From: Cyathus striatus
Lineage: Eukaryota > Basidiomycota > Agaricomycetes > Agaricales > Nidulariaceae
NCBI GenBank assembly: GCA_025738555.1
Contig: JAOVFP010000007.1
Coordinates: forward strand, 5,332,001 to 5,396,000
Direction: 5' to 3'
DNA: 64,000 nucleotides
Positions 12,501 to 25,200 of this stretch are shown here, piece by piece (position 1 is the first letter of the stretch; each line of letters begins with the position of its first letter). The notes beneath the pieces were generated by a model. The model was given only the letters and a program-made list of their open reading frames with translations, was not told the origin of the DNA and made no database searches. Made by a program: the position numbers and the translations under genes.

Positions 12501-13877
12501 TAGCTTCACAGCCATTTTGGGCTAATGGACGAATGTAAACTATCCATAAGGTCAGAACTTCCAACATCGTCACGTAAACAAGGAAAACATACGTCAAGCA
12601 AAACCTTGAACAGCCTGTCGCTAGCCTTATCCACTGGTGAGCTGTTGACGTTAAAGGATGAAGATAGTGAACTTCACGTCCCCTCGTGAATTTCGATATG
12701 ATCCACGGGCCATGATGTTATGTTGAAGGAGTACAGTCGTACATATAACCGTGGATGGCTGGCTAGCCTACTAGAATACGTCGATACCACCATGGTTCAC
12801 CTATTCCTCTGATCAGCCCATGGCATCATAAACAAGAAACAGAACGGTACGTATGGTGCACAGTCCCACCACGAATTCACCTCCCTAAGCACACGCCAAA
12901 GCGCCCTTGACTTCGGATGCCATATAATACAAAGTACATTAATATTCTTGGTGTAAAAGGTCCCCTATGCCATTAGTACAGCTTGTTGGAAGGCGTGCTT
13001 TGAAGGACGACGAGTTCGAGTGAAGGTGTAGTAAATATAGCTTGCTGGGGAGGATCGTCGAGGCAGGAGCGGGGTTGGCTGCGCTGGTTCGGATTTCGTT
13101 TCAAGCTAGGTCCAGAGAACAAAATATCTGGATGCAAAGATGTAGTTAATAAGTAAACCATAGTGGTTGGAGTGGATGAATCTGTGCGCGCTGAGCACAC
13201 ATAGATCGATGAAGAGAGTTAAGTCACTCGTCGACAACGTTGATGCAAAATTCACATAGCGAAGGTGATAAGCGGCGATTACACTTTAGTGGACCATGGG
13301 CGATCCCGACTCCGTCAAGACTCCGTGCCCTCTGGGACGACTAGACTCATTAACCAACCACACCAGGGCCGAGTTCATTTCCATATTGATAACATGCTGC
13401 ATTGGTCTGCCCCTTCTTGAACCGCATTTGGAACCAACACAGCGGCACTTCGAATTCGCATATCCTTATCGCGAGCACGCTGAGATTGCGAGCGATTGGT
13501 ACCTAAATTGTGTAGTTCAACTTGCATTTTTCATTTCAGGTCCTTATGTATAGGTCGAGGATTTATGTGAATCCGAACGTTATCAGATACCGTCCTAAAA
13601 ATACCTTTTCTTCTAGTCAACTTCTGAGCTCTCAGTTTAGATTATGCGCTGATACAGTGTCATTTTAACACATTCGAGGAAGGTGTAAAAATAACAAGCA
13701 AGATTAGTGTTCATTGATAGACATGCGGACGTCGCGTGTTGAATAATATAAGAACTGCCTATTTGATCTTATAGTGATATTTCGCCCATCGACTCGAACC
13801 GGCACCCCGTCAACAGCAAGATATAATAGTCTAAAACACCTTACAACATGTTATTTTCAGATGCCCACAACTTTACA
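12501..13877. other. Intergenic, no gene recognised
   Basis: No supported coding region. A splice acceptor-like TTATTTTCAG ends at 13860, just before the first assigned exon of the NB-ARC gene, so an unrecognised upstream exon of that gene may lie here. Confidence 0.45.
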
Positions 13878-16800
13878 ATGAAAAATACACAAATGATTGA
13901 AACACAGGTATATAGAATAATTCCTCGCATCCAATGTGAACTCTCTTATCAATGCAACATCATTTATAGAATATTTACCATCAGCCAAAAGATGAGCCAC
14001 TTTCTCCGCTTCGAACCAGTGCTCCTTGCACCTCTCAAAACTTTATTGGTCAAGAAATGTACCTTAAGAGACTTCATGAGCATTTTTCACAAGTAAATAC
14101 CACAGAGAAAAAGATGTTCCTTCTGTATGGAATAGGTGGCATTGGAAAGACTCAGATCTGTTTGAAATTTAATGATGAGAAAGCTGGCCAGTGAGTTTCT
14201 CTATTACTATTATATTTATCACTTATGTGATCAATAATATAAAATAGATATGCCTACACATTCTGGATTGATGCAACTTCTGAGGATACCATTATTCAAG
14301 GTCTAAAAGAAATATATAAGAAAATTTCCTCTTCAGGAATCACTGCATCTTCATTTTCTGTTCCTGAAGTGCTTAATTGGATTTCTAACCTTCAAGTTGC
14401 ATGGCTTATGATTTTTGACAATGCTGATGGCAGTCCTGAACTAGTGGAAAAGTTCCTTCCCTCTGGAAATAAAGGGAATATTTTGATTACAAGCAGAAAT
14501 CCTGCTCTAAACAGAATTACAACACATAAAAACTCAATGGAAGTATCAGAAATGAGTAAAGAGGCTGCAGTTGATCTGCTCTTTAATACAAGTGGGGTTG
14601 ATAAGAATTCTGGGGAGCACTTGAAGGAAGCAAATATTATTGTTCAAAAATTGCATTATGTACCACTAGCTATTGATATGGCTGGAGCATATATTAGTCA
14701 AGTTCATTGTAAACTTGTTGATTTTATAAATATCTATGAAAAATACAGACCCAAGATCCTGAATCATGAAAAGTTTAAGGGTGCATCAGGCTACAATAGA
14801 ACAGTGTATAAGACCTGGGAAATATCATTTAAAAAGATCCTGGAAATGTCAACTAGCAATGAAAATGAGGACAGTAAGGCTGCAGCAAAATATGCCATAA
14901 TTCTAATCAATATCTGTGCATTTTTTCACTATGAAAAGATATCTAAGTCAATATTTGAAAGAGCTGCTAAGTACTTTCCAGAAAATAAAGAGCTTTACAA
15001 CCATGAAGGAATACAATCATATCTACCCTCAATGAATGTTTCAATCCTAAATATAGATGAATTGGGAAACTGGAATGAATGGATCTTTACAGAAAGCATT
15101 GAATTGCTTATATCATTCTCATTAATAAAAAAAACCACAATAAAATCACTGTATAACTTACACCCACTAATACAAACATATTGTCAAGATCGATTATCAG
15201 TGAATGAAAAGCAACAATGGATTCTAAATGCTAGAGCAATAATAATAAGCTCTGTGTCAAGCAAAAATGCAACAGTTAATAATATATACGAAAACAATAT
15301 CCTGCCACACACTATGCAAAATATACTTCATGATGAAGATATAATTAAATCAATGTACTACAATGATATTTTCAACATTCTAGCAGATATATTAAAGAAA
15401 AATTATAAATACAAAATGGAAGAGGAGTACAGATTAAAGATTATTCAGAAGCATATGGAGAAACATGTGGGATTGCAACCAACCTTCAATGACAGTTTAC
15501 TTTCAATGAAAAATAAGTACTTGAATACAGAACAACAAGTCTATGAGGCTATTCTTCCTGATACACTTAGGAGCATGAACAATCTTGCAAGTTCATATGA
15601 AAATCTTGGTAAACATAGAGATGCAGAACAACTGAGAATTGAAGTTTTGGATCTGCAAAAGAAAATTCTTGGAAATGAGCACCCTCATACACTCCTGAGC
15701 ATGAACAATCTTGCAAATTCATATGAAAATCTTGGTAAACATAGAGATGCAGAAGAGCTGAGAACTGAAGTTTTAGATCTGCGAAAGAGGATTCTTGGAA
15801 ATGAACATCCTCATACACTCCTGAGCATGAACAACCTTGCAGTTTCATATGAAAATATTGGTAAATATAGAGTTGCAGAACAGCTGAAAATTGAAGTTTT
15901 GGATCTGCAAAAGAGAATTCTTGGAAATGAGCATCCTGATACACTCAGGAGCATGAACAATCTTGCAGTTTCATATGAAAATATTGGTAAACATAGAGAT
16001 GCAGAGCAACTGAGAATTGAAGTTTTGGATTTGCAAAAGAGAATTCTTGGAAATGAGCATCCTGATACACTCCTGAGCATGAATGATCTTGCAATTTCAT
16101 ATGCAAATCTTGGTAGACATAGAGATGCAGAACAGCTGAGAATTGAAGTTTTGGATTTGCAAAAGAGAATTCTTGGAAATGAGCATCCTCATACACTCAG
16201 GAGCATGAGCAATCTTGCAAATTCATATGAAGATCTTGGTAAACATAGAGATGCAGAAGAGCTGAGAACTGAAGTTTTAGATCTGTGAAAGAGGATTCTT
16301 GGAAATGAACATCCTCATACACTGCTGAGCATGAACAATCTTGCATGTTCATATGAAAATCTTGGTAAACATCAAGATACAGAACAGCTGGTAATTGAAG
16401 TTTTGAATCTGCGAAAGAGGATTCTTGGAAATGAGCATCCTCATACACTGCTGAGTATGAATGATCTTGCAAGTTCATATGAAAATCTTGGTAAACATAG
16501 AGATGCAGAACAGCTGAGAATTGAAGTTTTGAATCTGCAAAAGAGGATTCTTGGAAATGAGCATCCTGATACCCTCCTGAGCATGAATGATCTTGCAAGT
16601 TCATATGAAAATCTTGGTAAACATAGAGATGCAGAACAGCTGAGAATTGAAGTTTTGAATCTGCAAAAGAGGATTCTTGGAAATGAGCATCCTGATACAC
16701 TCAGGAGCATGAACAATCTTGCAAGTTCATATGCAAATCTTGGTAAACATAGAGATGCAGAGCAACTGAGAATTGAAGTTTTGGATTTGCAAAAGAGAAT

Positions 16801-17248
16801 TCTTGGAAATGAGCATCCTGATACACTCCTGAGCATGAACAATCTTGCAATTTCATACAGAAGTAATGAAATACATGGTACTGAAGATATGGCAAATAGA
16901 AATATAGTGGGGTACAGAGAAACCATACCAGTTGCTAGAAAAGTAGCTATGGCTGCCATGGAATCATCAACACAGTGGAAGCATGCTAATAATAGTGTTG
17001 ACTTCAATGAGCAGAAGTCTGTCAATGAGGTATTATCTTCATTCCTTTATATTTATGTGATAGATGTTGTTAATGATTGTAATTAGAAAAAGCCACAGAA
17101 AATGATGTTGAAAGACATGGAGACATTCTTCAGGTCCAGGTTCAAGGGCAAAGTAATGCCCATTGAGACAATGTCCAGGGATGAGGTACTAATCATTCTC
17201 ACTTAATTAAACAATGTACATCATTCATGTATCATTCAGGTAAAATAA
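13878..17248 (+). pseudogene. NB-ARC/TPR NLR-type protein with one in-frame stop
   Basis: Exons read as 13878-13907, 13985-14190, 14248-17029, 17087-17185, 17240-17248. The NB-ARC region shows the P-loop GIGGIGKTQ, a Walker B-like WLMIFDNAD and ILITSRN, followed by a winged-helix-like stretch and about 200 helical residues. The C-terminus is an array of ten full 42-residue TPRs of kinesin-light-chain type plus one partial. No N-terminal effector domain is seen, though an upstream exon is possible. In TPR 6 the codon at 16286-16288 is TGA where sister repeats have CGA; the frame stays open on both sides, so one C-to-T change would explain it. Fungal NLRs of this build act in self/non-self recognition; that role is inferred. 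The gene is AT-rich and poor in CpG compared with its neighbours. The 3' end after 17185 is uncertain. Confidence 0.85.
15560..16865 (+). repeat. Tandem array of 126-bp TPR-coding units
   Basis: Ten complete copies and one partial copy of a 126-bp unit, in frame, each encoding a 42-residue TPR. The unit core reads SMNNLASSYENLGKHRDAEQ and then ILGNEHP. Units differ at only a few positions (for example GKH/GRH/GKY, LRS/LLS), which implies recent expansion or gene conversion. The repeats also create long open frames on the opposite strand, which are shadows. Confidence 0.95.
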
Positions 17249-17520
17249 AATGGGCCAGCTATTTCAAAAATTGGAGCCTCATATCAAACATCCCAAGTGC
17301 ACTCTGAAACTTTGTTAAGAGTGTGTATTGAATGGAAGGGCCAAGGTATATCAGTTAGTATACTTAGACATGTCTGTAGTAGCATACAATATATAAACCT
17401 TTTTTCTATTCTACTGGCTGCAATTGAAGCTCCTGCAATGGCTTTCTATTGCTTACATACATCCAGTAGTTGCAATAGACAAGTAATCTACATCTTCAAA
17501 GTGCAATTACAAGGAACTAC

Positions 17521-18176
17521 ATGAACACGTACGTAGCGTATTCCGAAGTATTATAACTGTCTGTATTTCTGTGATAATATCCATGAAGAAAGGTAACCAG
17601 CCAAATGGTTGATAACTTGAAAGAATGAATGACACAGTTGGAAGTTGTCGTTAATGTGTGAGACAGCGGGCAAGGATTAAACTGAACAAAGCGGAATCTT
17701 TCATTTATGCATCCTTCATTGGCTCCAGGTTATTTTCCTATTCAGTTGTTTTAAGATGGATCAACTTCTTTACTTCTTCCTTTCCGTCATTAAATATTCA
17801 ATACTCCTTCATATTCCGTCCTACGCCGGTATGCCAAGAAGTAGATAACATTGAAGCTTAAAGCTTAAAAGTTGAGATAATATAAATATCACACGTCCGT
17901 AAGATAAGAGTCGGAATTAATTAACCGACTGGATGCGCCTCCAATAGCGTAGAGTAAATATAAGTAACCGCAACGCGCGTGCACGAATGATATCGATAAA
18001 TATACATACTTATCCAACAAAGGTTGTCAAACACCGTCTTATTCAAATTGCAAAAACGATACCAGGTAACTGCAAACCTGCAATTAATGCGTCGCCGGAC
18101 ACTCTATACTGGCCAGATGGCAAAAATAGAAGCCTATTTAATCGTGGGTCAGTGATGCGTTAGTTTGAATATCAAA
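17521..18176 (+). repeat. Dispersed repeat, copy 1
   Basis: This segment matches 61802-62297 in the same orientation in several blocks: the start (ACATGAACACGTA and GTAGCGTA), the middle (CAATACTCCTTCATATTCCG), AAGCTTAAAAG, AACAAAGGTTGTCA and the end (TTTGAATATCAAA). Identity is roughly 75-90 percent in blocks by eye with indels. No coding frame is shared. Copy 2 ends in a run of A, so a retroposed origin is possible. Confidence 0.7.
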
Positions 18177-18483
18177 TGGAAGCCAGTGTTCAAGTCAAGT
18201 TCAAATGATATAGTTTTCGACGGGTACGCCCGGTCCCGCCGCCGGTATCTCTTTAGTGTCTCTAAGCAGTCCTGACTCCTGACTCCTTGGAAACGAGCGA
18301 TCTCAGAAAGCGGTACAAATTTGAAATGAGTACCGGATGACCGTCTCAACAAGATAAGTATTCGTATTCGCCACTGACTAATGGAACAGCTATTTATTGA
18401 AGAGCCTCTGTCATTTCAGCTTGGTCGTAAGGATCCTTCTTACTCGCGTTAAACTTGCCATCCACTTTCTCGCATTCACAGTG

Positions 18484-20400
18484 TCACATCCCAAAAATGA
18501 TTCCTAGTGCCCGTCGTGACTCCCTTATGTCTGTTACAATAGAATCACCCATACGAACTGATAATAATTGCCTGATAGAATATCCTTACCACTGTTTAAT
18601 GGGACATACCTAAGAACTTGTCCATCCATGGCCCATCTTCGCTTTGGAAGGCAATCCATGAGCATAGGTTCCCATTTCTCAAGAATCTTCTTGGCACGTT
18701 GCGCGAAATTGTGATCTGGAGACCACTGTAGCAAACCCACTTTGACGTCCTGAAGGTAAAGATGAATGCGGGTCGTCTAAATAGTATGCATTCTGTCAGC
18801 AAGAATGATATAAAAACAGAACGGTATTCACCTGAAAAAAATCAGGTCCTGGTATTGGGTACGTTTCAAGCAGCGTAAAATAAGCGTCAAGTTCCGTAGT
18901 ATCAACTTGATGATGACATAAAAGCACAAATGGGCTACCACAAAAGGGCTTTTGCTCCCAGAACCTACGGTTTAATGCTAGTCGCTCATCAGTTTCGACA
19001 AGTAATATTCCTTCTAGAACCTCTTGGTGATCTAAACGTTGATTATCATGGTAAGGTTCGTAGGTTAAGGTTTCCAATGGTCGACAACCATGATTACGCA
19101 AGCTGACCATGGTACCGTCGGCCATCTTCGCGGAAAAGTCGCAGCGTGAGAGGCCCAATTTCGACAGTACAGGAAGATCAATTACGGTATCCTTAACAGA
19201 TTGAATCTGGAGATGCCTTAGAGAAGGGACAAGTGGGTCGTGAATATCATTGATGTGTAAACAGAGCTTCTCAAGGTCAACAGTCTCGATAGGGCTTATA
19301 TGGAGATCCTGAAGCAAAGGGGTCTGTGCAAGTAGTCGAGCAAGATCTCCGGGATTGTGACTCGGAGACGACCCCGAGAAGTTACGCAAATCCAAGCGCA
19401 ACAGGTTACATCCGGATTGGAGTACCAGTTTCTGGATATTTGTGACGAGATTCGGAGTAAAGTCTTGGAACTGGAAAATACGCAATTCATGCAGCAAAGG
19501 CGTTACCAATTGGGAAAGAACTGGATTTAGTGCTTCGGATGTGCCGCTGACAGATGAGATCACAAGTGCCGAGAGTTGCGGGTATTCGTTCTGATTCACC
19601 ACTGAATCTGACGCCGCTCCCGGGGCAGGACCTACACGTAAAAAATATAACTACGGAAAGCGATGACAGTGGCGACATACGACATACCTGTCCCATGTTC
19701 ATAAAACATCAGAAACAACTGCTCAAGTATAGGAAGAGACAGCTGGTTTAATTGGCAGAATCCTTCGAAGTCTGTCGTGACAGTTGCCTTTTTCCATCGA
19801 TGCGAGTCCATAATAGCAACAGAAAGAACAGGTGATGTGTTAAGAGGACGGCGGCTGGCTTTAGAAGTCGGAGAAAAGGTGGCAAGGTGTACAGATAATG
19901 GGCAAGAGTTAGAGCGTTTCAAATATTGTTCCAAAAATGTGATATTCTTTTTCTTGTTATGGCGTGGAATGTCACGAAGTAGCGGTATTTCAGCCCACAA
20001 CTGTGGGGTCGAAAGAGCGATGGAGCGCCAGAGGCGGCAAATCTGAGCAAGATAAAGAGGTGGATTCTTCTGCACAGGACTGGAGTCAAATATATCCGTG
20101 TCGAAACATTGTATGAATATCTTCGCAAGAAGCTCTGGCGGAAGAACTCTAGTAGGAGAGGAAGAAACCCCGAGCATGATATCTCGTTGAGAGCTCGAGG
20201 AGGCGGTGGAAGATCCACATTTCGACGAGATGAAGTTGGCAATGCGCTGGCGTACCCACTACAGTACAGTCAAGGTAGAAACCATATCAGAATTGATCAA
20301 AGAGATATTCGGGAGACCGTGACTAAAACCTCACCTTTTTCATGTCTGCCAACAATGCTGCAGCTTGGGGGAAAAGGGGAGCGCAAAAGAGAGAAGCCAT
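18484..20400 (-). CDS. F-box-like protein, paralog A
   Basis: Five phase-compatible exons: 20400-20335, 20258-19688, 19631-18832, 18776-18590, 18530-18484; 556 residues. Exon 1 ends in MKK just before a GTGAGG donor, as in its paralogs. An F-box-like domain lies near residues 60-113 (LPPELLAKIF, then LAQICRLWRSIALSTPQLW). The central 270 residues have leucine-rich spacing typical of F-box/LRR proteins. The last part carries a conserved block (RAKKILEKWEP, LPKRRW), and the final 47-nt exon encodes an IRES..IIFG tail. F-box proteins select substrates for SCF ubiquitin ligases; the substrate is unknown. It is a close paralog of the genes at 28104-30044 and 30718-32560. No break is seen in it. 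Confidence 0.85.
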
Positions 20401-20513
20401 CGTAAAACCATCGCTGCTTATAGTAGATCATGTATCACGGAGTTGTCCTTCCATTGACAGGATTGAACTTCAAGTGCGCCATCTCGCGCATTCAGTGGCA
20501 TTGGATAAAGCAA

Positions 20514-21387
20514 GTTCGAAGCCAGGCTCCTAAAACCACCCCCTCGCCTCGCTCGAATGGCCTACAGAGGGCTTACATAAGGGATAGGTACAAACAACAA
20601 ACAAAACGTAGCGGCCAAACTCGCGAGGGAGGGGCTGGCGAATTTGGTTTCGGTCTTTTCGGGGATGTGACAAAACCTTGGTTCAGCGACGCGAGAAATA
20701 CCTTCGCTTACAAAAAAATGCCAACTTCCCACATCAATAAATTTGGTATACGTGCTAGGTATGCACGTCATATGTGCATGTTTGCATAGTTGAATTTCTT
20801 TGTGTAAGTAGTCTTTACACCGTAATAAATACTAAATTTGTGATTTGAGTGTGGATCAAATAAATTGCATAATGGCTTATGGAAAGTCTACTTACTTCTT
20901 TTTCGCGACTTGTTATAAAATACAAAGAGAATAGCAGACTGTATGCTAATACAGTGTACAATGAAATATATTGCTGGCAGTCTGCCCTGCCAATAAAATC
21001 CTCCTTCCCTTCCCTTGCTCCAACAACTTAGACAGGCGAAGCAGCTTTGAAATATAATGAAACAATTAAGTATTAAGTGTGCACCATTGATTGCTAAGGG
21101 AGGTGAACACAACGATCGAAAGACGCGCATACAACGTAAGTATCTAGCACATAAACTAAATTTATTCATGTGGGAAGTTGGCATTTTTTTGTAAGCGAAG
21201 GTATTTCTCGCGTCGCTGAACCAAGGTTTTGTCACATCCCCGAAAAGACCGAAACCAAATTCGCCAGCCCCTCCCTCGCGAGTTTGGCCGCTACGTTTTG
21301 TTTGTTGTTTGTACCTATCCCTTATGTAAGCCCTCTGTAGGCCATTCGAGCGAGGCGAGGGGATGGTTTTAGGAGCCTGGTTCGAAG
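20514..21387. repeat. Long inverted repeat (arms about 260 bp)
   Basis: The left arm (20514 to about 20775) is the reverse complement of the right arm (about 21125-21387). Over the outer 225 bp the arms differ by only a few bases; similarity decays toward the 350-bp spacer. The two arms are read as the same short open frame on opposite strands, which is a by-product. It looks like a non-autonomous element with long inverted termini or a hairpin-forming insertion. I do not see a clear target duplication. It lies 0.1 kb upstream of the F-box gene A start. Confidence 0.85.
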
Positions 21388-22201
21388 CGAGTTCAAAGTT
21401 GAAACGATCAATGTGACACACGTCACGTCACAATATTGTAACTTAAGTCAGCTTGACGCTCAATTACATAATGCCCAGCCGAAGTATGTCAGTGTAGGAA
21501 GAAAAACACCGGATGTAAATGTACCCTCAATCCAAAAACTTACTATCCAATATTGCCCTTACATCAATCTTTTACCTGGTCACTGATGCGATATGTATAT
21601 GATGTCCTGCATCTTTACTATATATACATATAAACAATACAAATACATAAGCAATATTCAATAATGTTTGAAACACAGTCCAAGCATACGAGTATATTCA
21701 ACTAACGTTCAAGCAAGAATATTCGAAATGCAGTCCAAGCAAAGTTAAAATAAGAGATAGCATCATGCACACAAACAAACAGAGAGTGAAAGGAGGGATA
21801 GAAGACCACGGAGACGGAAGGTGATGCGTGCACCAGAAAATGGAGGGTAGAGATGGGTACAGAGTACATCGAGTACTGGAGGTGCCAAAGTGAATCAGGT
21901 CGGAGAAATCCAGAAAGGGCGATACAAGGACCAGCGTGGTTTTAAGCACTATCACTGGAGGCGTTTGGGGGTAAGACCTAACAGGAGCAGGAGAAAGGAG
22001 AACCGCAGCAGAATAGAAGAAAAGGGAAGCCGACAGTTAGAATATCGAGATGACGATGAATGGATACCAGGTCTCAAATAAAGTGGTGGAACGACTGGAG
22101 TCGGTGTGGTTACTTGAGCTCATTCTGCACGTTCATCATCGAGCATATTATAATATTCCTGCAAGGGCGGAATAACTGTCTGCTGCTCAATGGCTTCCCA
22201 A

Positions 22202-25200
22202 TTACTGTTTCATTTGAAAAGATGATGTTAGCACAAGCAACAATACTGAATAAGAACCATACATCTTATCAAAAATCCAATGTTCATGGATCTCCTTATA
22301 TGCAAGACGGTTCTCTGTGCTCGGGTCCAGCATCTACGAAATAAAGAATAAATATAGAACATAATGTTGAAGAAAAACGTACCCTAACGATGAAGTCCTT
22401 TTCAGTAACACTTGAAGACTCATCCAGTTGTAGGACTCTGAACTCCGGGTCTCCTGGATGTGCTTCCACATTTGCTAGGTCCACGTAGGGAAAATCGCCA
22501 CATAATAACAGGTGCATAATAACACCCACGCTTTAAAGATCTGCCCCGAAGCTATGATATTCCCTCCTCATAACTTCAGGAGCCGCGTAGACTGATGTTC
22601 CACATGGAATGTTGACGGTCCATGGATTGTCTTCAGCCCATAAGAAAGGAAACGTATACAGATCTAGTTGATCTTCCTGGATGCGAGCCTGATTCTCGAG
22701 ATATGCGGCGCTCCAAGCGGAGAACTCGGACGAAGACAAGACTTGAAGATCCTGCTCGGTGGGAAGGGCGAATTGGTGAGCCATTCCGAAGTCACCAATT
22801 GCGAGATGGAAAGAGGGGGTTATGAAGATGTTCTCGGGCTTCACATCCCGATGAATAATCCGTGAACGGTGAAGGACCCTGAGCGCGACAATCTAAAAGC
22901 AGATTAGACATAGACAGAATAAAAATGAACGAAAGTTAACATACAATCTCTGCGATGTAGAATATAGCTAAGTCGCGAGGAAAACTTGACACTTCCGCAT
23001 TAAGATCATGCAGGGTACCGACACAGAAGTCCTATCAAGCAGTCAGATCTCAACTGAACTCGGAAAGTAAAAGACTCTCATACCATCACCATGAACATCT
23101 CGCCCTTATACACAACCCCCCCAAAAGCCATCACAACCTATTCAGACCAATTCATTACCTTGGTCAAATGGACTTCCTTCTCAGCAGGATCGTCACGTTT
23201 CATCTTCTTGACCGCTACCACCTTCGGCATTCGCTGATCTCCACCCACAATGGCGTATTGACTTACTGCCCCATACGCACCGACGCCCAACAGCTTCTCA
23301 TACGAGTAAGTAGCTGATACATCCGTCACCCAGACACGACGTCCCAGCTTCGGCACTGGAACATTGAGAACCTTTTTCACTACAAGGACCGGATCATGGG
23401 CGTCCAGAGGCGAGCAACTGTCCACCTCAACGGTAAAATCCTCCTCATACTCCACTGACTGGGAGACTCTAGTGGCGTGTTCTTGTTTCTCGTCTTTATC
23501 ACCCTCCCGTACTGGTGGATCGGGAACCTCCGCCGGAGTGGCTCGTCCAGCAGATAATGGTTTCCGAATAACACAGGGAGGTGGATCCGTGACCGCATGA
23601 ATATCGCTGCTACAAGAAATATCAAATAAGTCGAATGAAGTTCATGCCAGAAAAACTTGAAGTACTTAGACTTAATGTGACGACGAGGACGTATCACCTC
23701 GGCATTCCCGGTGCAAGCTTCCGTGCGGCATATGATTTCGAATCCGTCAGACGTAAGAGACGGACAATCGCCTAGCGGATTATCTTCGGGAACAGGACGC
23801 GCGAGGCATTGCGATGTGGCGGATGGTTTGATGAAAAATGCGACTTTCAGGACGGCGTCTTGATGCCCAACAAAACTCGGCACTACTTGGTCGACAACTT
23901 TAGGAATACCAACGCTAAGAAACGAAACAGGTCCAGTAAGTGTATATTTACGAAACACGAGAAGATAGAACTCACTTCACGTTTGGTAGAGCGACATCGA
24001 ATGGTGTCCTAACGGGCTCTACTGTAGCTGAATGGCTACGGGACGAAGGGTACTCGGGAAGCGGTAGTGACGCTTCGCTGAAGGATGTCGATCTTGATGT
24101 GGTAGTGGCCGGTGCGCAATGAGGACCAACAACTTGACCGGCCGTGAAAGGATGTAGGAGGCCATCGCCGATTTTACCGAGAACTGCGAAGTCGCATTCT
24201 CGATGAGCGATGCTGCAGAAACGAAACGGTCAGCCTATACGATTAACTAGAAAAGAATAAACCCACGTATCAGACGGAGCAGAAACAAGCGCCCCAAACG
24301 ACGTCCCAGGACACTGAGGTTCAGCTGCAGCTAAATGGCTGCGGGAGAACTGGTAAACTGGAAGTGAGAGGGAGTCATCGCTTGAGTTTCTGCTTGAGGT
24401 TGTGCCCGTGATGTCGGTGGCGTTGCCTTTGCGGTTGTCCTGTGTAGTTGCGCCGGGGGAGTCCTCGTCGCCGCTGATCTTGCCACCAACTATAAAGAAC
24501 CTCAGCCACTTACTGCAAGAAAATAATAACCAGACATACCGTGTCTTCTTGCATCAGCCTCCGTGACCAAGCCTCCCTTAATGCTAACATCAGTGTCCTC
24601 CCAGCAAGTCTGAGTCGCAGCTGAAGAAAAGTAAAGTGAGAAGAAGTAGGGAGGATGATAGAAAAGAAACACGAACCATCGCGGTATTGAGTAACTTGAA
24701 CGCCAATGGAGCGTCGACGAAGGCGTCCCTTGACGTCAACGGCCCTAACTTTAATTGACGTTGGACCATGACGTGCCGCCGAGTTGTTTCCTGCCGATCT
24801 CGGGAGCGGTGCTATTTCCTGATGACCTGGGGAACGACCTGTAACATAACTCAGTATAGCTGCACTGCAATTAAAGTTAAGAAATATGCTTACCTTTTCC
24901 TACCCCATTGCGATCTCTTTTTCCTCCATCCGTGGTCTTCCTCCGAAGATTCCTTCTCACTCGATAAAAAGCTTCAAATACCGCGCTAAACGCAAGAAAG
25001 CGGTAAAGAAGCAGAACAAGTTTGATAGACGTGTCTTCTGAAAGTGTCAAAAACCAACCCGTTGATGCGGGAAGTAGGCTGCAATATTGCTGAATAGCGT
25101 AGCTTACAATCCAAAAGAGGGTCGACTGCAGAGAGTGGTATTGCTCAGTAGCAGATACCACGATCCAAGACATCTTCGTTAAGCAGGACAAGAGGGTCGG

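Noticed and set aside
13780..13815. tRNA-like T-arm (CGACTCGAACCGGCACC, minus-strand sense)
   Set aside because: The flanking bases do not form a T-stem, acceptor stem or D-arm.
15560..16865. Regular repeats as a possible CRISPR or satellite array
   Set aside because: The period is 126 bp, without spacers, and in frame with a protein repeat in a eukaryote.
15567..17025. Long minus-strand open frames with 42-residue repeats opposite the TPR array
   Set aside because: They are the antisense reading of the 126-bp TPR units and have no domain of their own.
20430..21421. Two related proteins of about 100 residues on opposite strands
   Set aside because: They are the same inverted-repeat arm read on each strand; there is no domain and no independent evidence of coding.
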